Below are positions 38,073 to 45,348 of a stretch of DNA of 64,000 bases, in pieces. Within the stretch, counting starts at the first letter, position 1. Each line of letters begins with the position of its first letter. Under the pieces are notes generated by a model. It was not told the DNA's origin and ran no database searches. It worked only from the letters and a program-made list of their open reading frames with translations. A program made the position numbers and the translations under genes. Source of the DNA: Leisingera sp. S132 (GTDB lineage Bacteria; Pseudomonadota; Alphaproteobacteria; Rhodobacterales; Rhodobacteraceae); contig NZ_CP083553.1 of NCBI RefSeq assembly GCF_025144465.1, positions 206,501-270,500 on the forward strand, given 5' to 3'.

Positions 38073-38963
38073 ATGGCAGCAACTCTGATTGACGGCAAGG
38101 CCTTTGCGGCCAAGGTGCGCGGCCAGGTGGCCGAACATGTGGCGCGGCTGAAGGAAGAAAACGGCATCACCCCCGGCCTGGCGGTGGTGCTGGTCGGCGA
38201 GGACCCGGCCTCCCAGGTCTATGTGCGCTCTAAGGGCAAGCAGACCGTCGAGGCCGGCATGAACTCCTATGAGCACAAGCTGGACGCGGACACCTCGGAA
38301 GGAGATCTGCTGGCGGTGGTTGAGCAGCTGAACAATGATCCGTCGGTGCATGGCATCCTGGTGCAGCTGCCGCTGCCGAAACACCTGGACGAGGATCTGA
38401 TCATCAACTCGATCGCGCCGGAGAAGGACGTCGATGGCTTCCACATCTCCAACGTGGGCCTCTTGGGCACCGGCCAGAAATCGATGGTGCCCTGCACGCC
38501 CTTGGGCTGCCTGATGATGCTGCGCGAGCACCACGGCAGCCTGTCGGGCATGGACGCGGTTGTCATTGGCCGCTCCAACATCGTCGGCAAGCCGATGGCG
38601 CAGCTCTTGCTGGGCGACAGCTGCACCGTGACCATCGCGCATTCGCGCACCAAGGACCTTCCGGAGGTGGTGCGCCGCGCCGACATCGTGGTTGCCGCGG
38701 TGGGCCGCCCGGAAATGGTGCCGGGCGACTGGATCAAGGACGGCGCCACGGTGATCGACGTGGGCATCAACCGGATCGAGCGCGATGGCAAGAACGTGCT
38801 GGTGGGCGACGTCGACTTCGCCTCCGCCGCGGAACGCGCCGGCGCCATCACGCCTGTTCCCGGCGGCGTCGGCCCGATGACGATTGCGTGCCTGCTGGCC
38901 AACACCGTCACCGCCTGCTGCCGCGCAAACAACCTCCCGGAACCAGAAGGCCTCACCGCCTGA
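38073..38963 (+). CDS. folD: bifunctional methylene-THF dehydrogenase / methenyl-THF cyclohydrolase
   Basis: 296 residues. YVRSKGKQ carries the active-site tyrosine and lysine (Y-x3-K), followed by the signature region [27 protein letters not shown] and PGGVGPMT. It converts methylene-THF to formyl-THF, linking Mgd, Tdm and Dmm demethylation to fhs. The start at 38073 has GGAAGAG upstream; a longer reading to 38028 is unsupported. Confidence 0.96.
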   Translation: MAATLIDGKAFAAKVRGQVAEHVARLKEENGITPGLAVVLVGEDPASQVYVRSKGKQTVEAGMNSYEHKLDADTSEGDLLAVVEQLNNDPSVHGILVQLPLPKHLDEDLIINSIAPEKDVDGFHISNVGLLGTGQKSMVPCTPLGCLMMLREHHGSLSGMDAVVIGRSNIVGKPMAQLLLGDSCTVTIAHSRTKDLPEVVRRADIVVAAVGRPEMVPGDWIKDGATVIDVGINRIERDGKNVLVGDVDFASAAERAGAITPVPGGVGPMTIACLLANTVTACCRANNLPEPEGLTA

Positions 38964-38990
38964 CGCGCAGACCATTGAGCGTTGAATGAA

Positions 38991-39029
38991 AAAACACCCG
39001 CCGGAACCACTCCGGCGGGTGTTTTTTTG
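38991..39029. terminator. bidirectional terminator between folD and the DMT transporter
   Basis: 15-bp stem (38991-39005 with 39011-39025) and 5-base loop. A-run on the left and T-run on the right, so it can terminate both converging genes. Confidence 0.93.
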
Positions 39030-39051
39030 TTCGAAGAAGAAGGTGGGGGCG

Positions 39052-39894
39052 TCAGAAGCCGAGGTAGGCGATGCCGCCGAAGGTGACGGCGACGCTGATC
39101 CATTGGGCGCGGGTCATGCTTTCGCGCAGAACCAGCCAGGCCAGGACCACGGTGACAAGGCCGAAAAGCGAGGCGCTGACGGAGGCGAACTCGGGCCGGG
39201 GAAGCGTGCCGGAATAGATCACCAGGCCAAGCGCCGCGGCATCCAGCGCGCCCATCACGCAGAGCAGCGGCAGGACCTGGCGGGGCGGCAGCTGCAGCGC
39301 GCGCAACAGGACCGCGAGGGCCGCTGCCAGCAGGATTGCAGCCGCGCGGGTCAGGATCAGCACCGGCAGCTCCGCGCCGGCTTGGGCTGCGGCCTGGCCG
39401 GTTGCAAAGGTCAGCGCAAAGCCGATTGCCGCCATCAGGCCCCATCCTGCGGTCCGCGGGTTGAACGCGCCGCCGTCGGCGTCTGCTGAGAACACCGCGA
39501 TGCAGCCCACGCCGCCAACCACGGCGGCAACCGCCAGCCAGTGACCGGGCCCGACCGGCTGACCCTGCAGCATCGCCAAGCCCAGCGACAGCACCGGATA
39601 GGCGCCGATCAGCGGCGCCGCCAGCCGGACCGGCCCCAGCGCAAAGGCGCGGTACAGCGCGTAGGACGCAAGAGCGTAGATGGCGCCGGAGAACACGGCG
39701 AGCTTGGCTGCTGGCAGGGTCATCGCCGGCCAGTCCGCCAGGGCAAGGCCTGCCGCAGCCATCAGAATCGCACCCGTTGCAAACACCGTCAGCATGGCGG
39801 GCAGAATGCCGGTTTTCCTGGAGACAACCCGCACGCAGAGGTCATGTATGCCCCAGGCGAGCGCTGCGATCAGTCCCAGTACCAGCGAATGCAT
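39052..39894 (-). CDS. EamA/DMT-family transporter
   Basis: A 280-residue integral membrane protein with ten predicted helices in two repeats (ALAWGIHDLCVRVVS at the start of repeat one, TLPRPEFASVSASLFGLVTVVLAWLVLRE near the end of repeat two). ATG 39894 is chosen because it starts directly in the first helix; an extension would enter the tdm regulatory region. It is divergent from tdm. Cargo is unknown; DMT members export amino acids, nucleosides or amines. Confidence 0.85.
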   Translation of the reverse strand: MHSLVLGLIAALAWGIHDLCVRVVSRKTGILPAMLTVFATGAILMAAAGLALADWPAMTLPAAKLAVFSGAIYALASYALYRAFALGPVRLAAPLIGAYPVLSLGLAMLQGQPVGPGHWLAVAAVVGGVGCIAVFSADADGGAFNPRTAGWGLMAAIGFALTFATGQAAAQAGAELPVLILTRAAAILLAAALAVLLRALQLPPRQVLPLLCVMGALDAAALGLVIYSGTLPRPEFASVSASLFGLVTVVLAWLVLRESMTRAQWISVAVTFGGIAYLGF

Positions 39895-39972
39895 GGCGGA
39901 TATCCTTTTGTTTGCGGCATTCACCCCCAGGAAAATGCCGCATCCCGGGCAATCGCCATTTTTCCGCAGAAA

Positions 39973-40035
39973 ATCAACATGTTTGTTGATCAGAGTGCCG
40001 GATCGGAATATTCTTTTCAATAAATAAATATTCCG
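39973..40035. promoter_or_regulatory. two inverted repeats upstream of tdm
   Basis: First: ATCAACA at 39973-39979 with TGTTGAT at 39984-39990 (4-base spacer). Second: CGGAATATT at 40004-40012 with AATATTCCG at 40027-40035. Both are perfect. They lie 41-103 bases from the tdm ATG in AT-rich DNA. They do not match the tmm/dmm operator, so tdm may answer to another factor. Confidence 0.55.
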
Positions 40036-40075
40036 GCTGTGCAAGAATTGGCCGGAGTCCAGCGGGAGATGCGCG

Positions 40076-42445
40076 ATGAATGACATGAGCTTCCCTGAGG
40101 TTGTCAAAGGGCCGCCCAAGCCGTCCGGACTGTATCAGCCGTCGGTGTTCTCATTGCCCAAGGGAACCGAACGCTATGCGGTTGAAGGCTGCGGCGCGAT
40201 CCTGATCCGGGTGGAGACCGGCGACCGGGTGACAGTGATCAATGACGAGGGCGGCCAGCCCTGCGAGATCATCGCGGCTGAGGACAAGGGGCGCATCGAC
40301 GCCGGCATCATCGGTGCAGCAGCAAACTGCGATGCCGGCGGGCTGAAGGCGCTGCTGACGTCCTCGGATCAGTCCCTGCGCGGCCTGCGCATGGGGATGG
40401 AGGCGCGCGGCATCGACCTTGCGCAGGGCGGCGCGGTGCGGGTCTTTGACAGCGCGACACCAGCCAAGACCGAAGAGAGCTTCGCCGTGCAGCGCGACGG
40501 GGTGGTGATCATCGCAGCGCCCGGCGGGATCATGGACTTCGAGAAGCAGGACACGGCGACCTCATTGACCGTGATGGTCAAGCGCGCGGTGATCAAGCAG
40601 GTGGCGCGGTTCGAACTGCCCGATCCGCTGGCGGAGCCGGTCAATGAGGTTCGGGTGCATAGCGCCACTGCCGAAAGCTATTTCGTGAAGGCGGGCGATT
40701 ATATCCAGATCATTGATGTGGACGGTCGCCAGTGCACCGACTTCCAGTGTTTTGCCGCCCGCAAGCTGGACAAGGGGATTGAACATGCGCTGGACGTGAC
40801 CACCACGCGCACGCTGATGGGCCATGCCTATCCGATGCCGGGGCTGCACGCGAAATACTATGATCAGGACATGCTGCCGCTGGTCGAGGTGGTGCAGGAC
40901 ACCGTGGGCCGGCATGATGCCTTTGCCCTGGCCTGCGCCGCGAAATACTATGACGACATCGGCTATCCCGGCCATGTGAACTGTTCGGACAATTTCAATG
41001 CGACGCTGGCCCAGCACGGGGTGACCCCGCGGGCGGGCTGGATGGCGATCAACTTCTTCTTCAACACCGGGCTGGACGATCATGGCGTGATGTATGCCGA
41101 CGAGCCCTGGACCCGGCCCGGCGATTATGTGCTGCTGCGGGCGCTGACCGATCTGGTCTGTGTCAGCTCGGCCTGCCCGGATGACACCAGCGCTGCCAAT
41201 GGCTGGAACCCCACCGACATTCACGTCCGCACCTACAGCGGCCAAGAGAGTTTCAAGCGCGCGATCGCGTTCCGCGCGACCCCTGAATCGGAGCCCAAGA
41301 TGACCAAGGAAACCGGTTTCCACGACCGCCTCAGCAAGATGACCCGCAATTTCATCGAGTATAACGGCTATTGGCTGGCCAATTGCTATGCTGAATCCGG
41401 ACCGCTGGAGGAATACTGGGCCTGCCGCGAGAAATGCGTGGTGCTGGACCTGTCCGCCCTGCGCAAGTTCGAGATCACCGGGCCGGATGCCGAGGCGCTG
41501 TGCCAGTATATCTTTACCCGCAATATCAAGAAGCTGGCGGTGGGGCAGGTGGTCTATACCGCGATGTGCTACCCGCATGGCGGAATGATTGACGACGGCA
41601 CCGTGTTCCGCCTGGGCAAGGACAACTTCCGCTGGATCGGCGGCTCTGACTATGGCGGGGAATGGATCCGCGAGCAGGCGGAGAAGCTGGGCCTGAACGT
41701 GCTGATCCGCTCCTCGACCGACATGCAGCACAATATTGCCGTGCAAGGCCCTGAAAGCCGCGATCTGCTGAAGAAAATCATCTGGACCATGCCGCATAAC
41801 CCGACGCTGGAGGAACTGGGCTGGTTCCGCTTCACCCCCGCACGCATCGGCGATGACCAGGGCGTGCCGGTGGTGGTCTCGCGGACCGGCTACACCGGCG
41901 AGCTCGGATATGAGATTTTCTGCCATCCGAAACACGCGAGCGAGGTCTTTGATGCGGTCTGGGGAGCCGGAAAGGCCCATGGCATCCGCCCGATGGGGCT
42001 GGAGGCGCTGGACATGGTGCGGATCGAGGCCGGGCTGATCTTTGCCGGCTATGACTTCTCCGACCAGACCGACCCGTTTGAGGCGGGTATTGGCTTCACC
42101 GTGCCGCTGAAGTCGAAAGAGGATGACTTCATTGGCCGCGATGCGCTGATCCGGCGCAAGACCACGCCTGCGCGCAAGCTGGTCGGGCTGGATATCGACT
42201 CGGCCATCGACGTCGGCCATGGTGATTGTGTCCACATCGGCCGCGCGCAGATCGGCGAGGTGACTTCCTCCATGCGTTCGCCGCTTCTGGGCAAGAACAT
42301 CGCGCTGGCGCGGGTGGATGTGTCCTGTTCGGAGGCCGGAACCGAGGTGGAAATCGGCAAACTTGACGGGCATCAAAAACGCCTGCCCGCCAAAATCGTA
42401 CCCTTTGCGCATTATGACCCCAAGAAGACCCGGCCTCAGTCCTGA
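40076..42445 (+). CDS. tdm: trimethylamine-N-oxide demethylase
   Basis: 789 residues with an N-terminal DUF1989 domain (about 20-385), which carries the TMAO-cleaving site, and a C-terminal GcvT domain (about 420-780) that takes the formaldehyde onto THF. Cysteines near RQCTDFQCF, HVNCSDN and VCVSSACPDD are candidate zinc ligands. [15 protein letters not shown] marks the GcvT fold. GGGAG lies 7 bases before the ATG. Domain order and length match Tdm of Methylocella and Ruegeria. A haemoglobin gene follows after 30 bases. Confidence 0.93.
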   Translation: MNDMSFPEVVKGPPKPSGLYQPSVFSLPKGTERYAVEGCGAILIRVETGDRVTVINDEGGQPCEIIAAEDKGRIDAGIIGAAANCDAGGLKALLTSSDQSLRGLRMGMEARGIDLAQGGAVRVFDSATPAKTEESFAVQRDGVVIIAAPGGIMDFEKQDTATSLTVMVKRAVIKQVARFELPDPLAEPVNEVRVHSATAESYFVKAGDYIQIIDVDGRQCTDFQCFAARKLDKGIEHALDVTTTRTLMGHAYPMPGLHAKYYDQDMLPLVEVVQDTVGRHDAFALACAAKYYDDIGYPGHVNCSDNFNATLAQHGVTPRAGWMAINFFFNTGLDDHGVMYADEPWTRPGDYVLLRALTDLVCVSSACPDDTSAANGWNPTDIHVRTYSGQESFKRAIAFRATPESEPKMTKETGFHDRLSKMTRNFIEYNGYWLANCYAESGPLEEYWACREKCVVLDLSALRKFEITGPDAEALCQYIFTRNIKKLAVGQVVYTAMCYPHGGMIDDGTVFRLGKDNFRWIGGSDYGGEWIREQAEKLGLNVLIRSSTDMQHNIAVQGPESRDLLKKIIWTMPHNPTLEELGWFRFTPARIGDDQGVPVVVSRTGYTGELGYEIFCHPKHASEVFDAVWGAGKAHGIRPMGLEALDMVRIEAGLIFAGYDFSDQTDPFEAGIGFTVPLKSKEDDFIGRDALIRRKTTPARKLVGLDIDSAIDVGHGDCVHIGRAQIGEVTSSMRSPLLGKNIALARVDVSCSEAGTEVEIGKLDGHQKRLPAKIVPFAHYDPKKTRPQS

Positions 42446-42475
42446 GGCCGCCCGTTGGCGGGGCAGGGAGGTTAA

Positions 42476-42892
42476 ATGGTTCAGAAGCTGATAGAGCAGA
42501 TCGGCGGCGAAGAGGTGCTGCGGGCGCTGGTCGAGCGCTTCTATGACATTGTCGAGGAAACGGAGACCGGCGCGCAGATCGTCAAGCTGCACAAGCGGGG
42601 GCATGGCATGGACCATGCCCGGATCGAGCAGTTCAATTTTCTGTCCGGTTTCATGGGCGGGCGCCGCTACTATGAGGAAAAGCACGGCCACATGGATGTA
42701 AAGCTGATGCATGCCCATGTGCCGATCACCGAAGAAGACGCCGAGAACTGGCTGAAGTGCATGGACCAGGCACTGGCGGATCTGACGCTGGATGGTCCGC
42801 ATGTGGAGCGGCTGCGCCAGGTGTTCCGCCGGGTGGCCCTGATGCTGGTGAATGATCTGGTTGAATGGGGCGAAAAGCGCGCCACAGCCTGA
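42476..42892 (+). CDS. truncated haemoglobin (group II)
   Basis: 138 residues. The proximal histidine is in LMHAHVPIT and the conserved tryptophan (G8 position of group II truncated globins) in AENWLKCMDQAL; YYEEKHGHMDVKLMHAH covers the E-F region. Group II truncated globins bind O2 or NO and protect or supply oxygen. It lies 30 bases after tdm, with AGGGAGG in the gap, so it is probably cotranscribed. Why a globin travels with TMAO demethylase is not clear. Confidence 0.85.
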   Translation: MVQKLIEQIGGEEVLRALVERFYDIVEETETGAQIVKLHKRGHGMDHARIEQFNFLSGFMGGRRYYEEKHGHMDVKLMHAHVPITEEDAENWLKCMDQALADLTLDGPHVERLRQVFRRVALMLVNDLVEWGEKRATA

Positions 42893-43393
42893 GCGCGGCG
42901 CTTGCGGCGGCTGGGGCATCATCCAAAGAGGCCGCGCAGCTATGATGAGACGTGCCTGAGCCTTCCGCCGCGGTTCAGTTGCTGCGCAGCGGCCGGCCCC
43001 AAGGTGTTGCGCCGCCTGCGTACGGTGGCCTCACGTGATCTTAAGCGGCCTGCGGCATAGTTCCAATTGATCGCGGTCACCGCCGGGCCTGACACCCCCG
43101 GCACTATGGAACAGGGCCCTTTGGCACGGGCACGCACAGACGACGTTTCGCGTGCGGGAGGCAACTCCCGTCCCGCCTCCGCCCCTTGGCGGCGCCGCCA
43201 ATCCTAACTGCTGGCAGATGCAAACGATGCAGCTCAGAAGGACAGGCCAGACAGAAACAGCAAAACCAGACCCGTCCCGGCAGATTCAATCTGTGCGGGC
43301 GTGAACCTGCTTCTTTTCGTGCTGCTGCCGCATTCCCGCCCCAAACTCCCGTTAGCCGGATCGAAAGATTTGAGGCATTTCCACGGGGACATT
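42893..43393. other. 501-base gap with no gene seen
   Basis: Between the globin and the first exported paralogue. It contains GC-rich inverted stretches near 43100-43200 but no convincing open frame, RNA gene or named repeat. The promoter of the 43394 gene is probably in its right half. Confidence 0.4.
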
Positions 43394-44668
43394 ATGAGCA
43401 TCAAGCATCTGGCAGGCTTTGCAGCCGTGTGCGGGCTGGTATTTCTGGGCGTCGACTATGAACAGCAAACCCGCCGGGCGGGGCTGGACCTTGGCGGTCT
43501 GAGCCTTTCTGCTTATGCCGGAACTATTGAAAGCCGCTATCTCAGCAGCAAGGCGGAACGCCGTCTGGCTGAGCAGGAGCAGGAGCGCCGCCGCCGCTGG
43601 CAGCAGGGCGGCAAGGCGTATCTGCCCGAGGCGCCTGCAGGAATGGAGCGGTTCAGCCTGCTTGAGCGGCCGGGAGTGCTGGCGGCCGGGGCGGAGAGCG
43701 CGGAGCCCGGAGAGGATGCGCTGTCGGAACTGGATCAGGCGCTGGATGGCGCCCGCGAGCGGAAACGGGCCGCCAAGATGGACCCGCACAGCTGGGGCTA
43801 CAGCAAGGACGGCGAAGCGGTTGTGCTCAGTGTCTATCTGCGCGGCCAGGAGAACCCGAACACCCTGGGGGGAATGGTTGTTTCCTCGATGCGCGGCATG
43901 GGGCTGCCTGAGGAGCCTTATGCGGTCATCGGCGGCGTCGCCTTTGGCCGCGATCAGGGCATTTACGATCGCAGCAGCAGCAAGATGCGCAAGTTCAATG
44001 GGGTCGTGGGCTTTGGCGAGCGTGCCACGATCCTGGTCCATGCGGATGCTTCGGATGAGACCATCCGGCAGCTGCTGTCGGCCATCGACTATGATGGGCT
44101 GAACAGTCTGCTGGCGCAGCCCGTTCCCACTGTCGGCAATGATGTGACGGTGCCCTTGGCCGCCGAAGAGCAACTGGCAGAGGACATCGCCCGGCTGCGC
44201 AGCGAGTTGGAGGGTATTGAGGCCAAGGCGGCGCGGCTGAAGATGGAAAATATTGATCACGGCAAGCTGCTGGCCGGCGCTGTGACCGGCACCTCAGCCG
44301 TGATCGATGTCACCAGCGGTGATGTGCCCGACCCCGCTGTGGTGCTGGAGGCCGCCTACCGTGAGCGCCTGATCCGGCTGATGGCAGAGGCCGGTGCGGT
44401 GCGCGGCGGCCTCGCGATCAAGGCGGAAGATCATGCCGCGGTGCAGGACGCCGCAGAAGACAGCCAGAGCAGCGGGGCCGGTGCAGGCAAGATTTCAGGG
44501 CTGGCCGGCACGCTGCTCGGCGTGTTCACGGGCGGGTCCGGTGAGGCGGACGGCGCGGCGCCGCAGGACGGCGGCGTGCCGCAGGTCAAGGTCAGCAGGG
44601 GATTGGCAGGGGACAGCGGCGACGGCAGCAGCTGTATCCGCCGCGGCACCACACGGACCTGCGACTGA
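43394..44668 (+). CDS. exported protein of unknown function with Cys-tail, member 1
   Basis: 424 residues from ATG 43394 (MSIKHLAGFAAVCGLVFLG: an N-terminal membrane/signal segment). Directly after it comes DYEQQTRRAGLDLGGLS, then a charged coiled stretch, a beta-rich middle (SWGYSKDGEAVVLSVYLRGQ), a second coiled coil (residues about 255-290), and the ending SSCIRRGTTRTCD. Start and end modules match the next gene, so they are paralogues. No family name is recognised. Likely periplasmic or membrane-anchored. Confidence 0.8.
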   Translation: MSIKHLAGFAAVCGLVFLGVDYEQQTRRAGLDLGGLSLSAYAGTIESRYLSSKAERRLAEQEQERRRRWQQGGKAYLPEAPAGMERFSLLERPGVLAAGAESAEPGEDALSELDQALDGARERKRAAKMDPHSWGYSKDGEAVVLSVYLRGQENPNTLGGMVVSSMRGMGLPEEPYAVIGGVAFGRDQGIYDRSSSKMRKFNGVVGFGERATILVHADASDETIRQLLSAIDYDGLNSLLAQPVPTVGNDVTVPLAAEEQLAEDIARLRSELEGIEAKAARLKMENIDHGKLLAGAVTGTSAVIDVTSGDVPDPAVVLEAAYRERLIRLMAEAGAVRGGLAIKAEDHAAVQDAAEDSQSSGAGAGKISGLAGTLLGVFTGGSGEADGAAPQDGGVPQVKVSRGLAGDSGDGSSCIRRGTTRTCD

Positions 44669-44790
44669 TCCTGACGAGACCAGTGCAATTGCACCGGCTT
44701 TTCCCCGAAATGCCGGATTGCCGCCGCATTTCTGCGCCAGGTTTGCGGGTGTTGTTAACAGCACGGCAGGTGCGGACCCGGAGGGCAGAG

Positions 44791-45132
44791 ATGGCACTGA
44801 AGAAAGCGATAGGCATTCTGGTGTTCAGCATCCAGGGGGTGGTCGGCTACGACTATTACATCCAGACCCGTGACGCAGGGCTGAACTGGGGCGATCTCAG
44901 CGCCACCGACTATGGCACCATCGTGCAGGACCGGGTTGCCCGCTCCCGCGCGGCCCGGGACAGCGCGGCTCTGGACGCGCCGCAGGACAGCCAATCACTC
45001 TGGCAGACAGCCTCCAGCTACGGCAAGAGCCTGCTTGGCGGCGGCGCACAGGTGGCCCAGGCAGACACCGCCGGGGACGCCGGAGAGGCGCAGTCCGTTT
45101 GCATCCGCCGCGGCAACGTGGCCGACTGCTGA
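44791..45132 (+). CDS. exported protein of unknown function with Cys-tail, member 2
   Basis: 113 residues from ATG 44791; GGAGGG is 5 bases upstream. MALKKAIGILVFSIQGVVG is a membrane/signal segment, followed by DYYIQTRDAGLNWGDLS and the ending SVCIRRGNVADC. It lacks the large middle of member 1. The N-terminal D-Y-x-x-Q-T-R-x-A-G-L-x-x-G-x-L-S block and the C-terminal C-I-R-R-G-x4-C block are shared. The two cysteines could form a disulfide. The gene lies 122 bases after member 1 on the same strand and ends at a terminator. Confidence 0.8.
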   Translation: MALKKAIGILVFSIQGVVGYDYYIQTRDAGLNWGDLSATDYGTIVQDRVARSRAARDSAALDAPQDSQSLWQTASSYGKSLLGGGAQVAQADTAGDAGEAQSVCIRRGNVADC

Positions 45133-45162
45133 GCAAGCCGGCACTTCACGAAACAGACGACA

Positions 45163-45182
45163 GGGGGCCGCGGCCCCCTTTT
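45163..45182 (+). terminator. terminator of the exported-paralogue pair
   Basis: Palindromic GGGGGCCGCGGCCCCC (45163-45178) followed by TTTT. Confidence 0.8.
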
Positions 45183-45348
45183 GCTTGTGCAGAAAAACGC
45201 CATTTCCGGCACTGCGGCCCGCAGAATCCGGTATGCTGTGGCGCGCAAGGTCGGTTTTGGATGTTTTTGCGTCGGCCTGATTTTGCGCGGATTTCAATGC
45301 GCGGGCATAACCGTCGCCAAGAATCTCATTAAGCTGGAGAGCGGGAGA

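Noticed and set aside
40044-40060. ATTGGCCGGAGTCC before tdm as a third tmm-type operator
   Set aside because: It needs a base insertion and several mismatches to match, so it is not counted.
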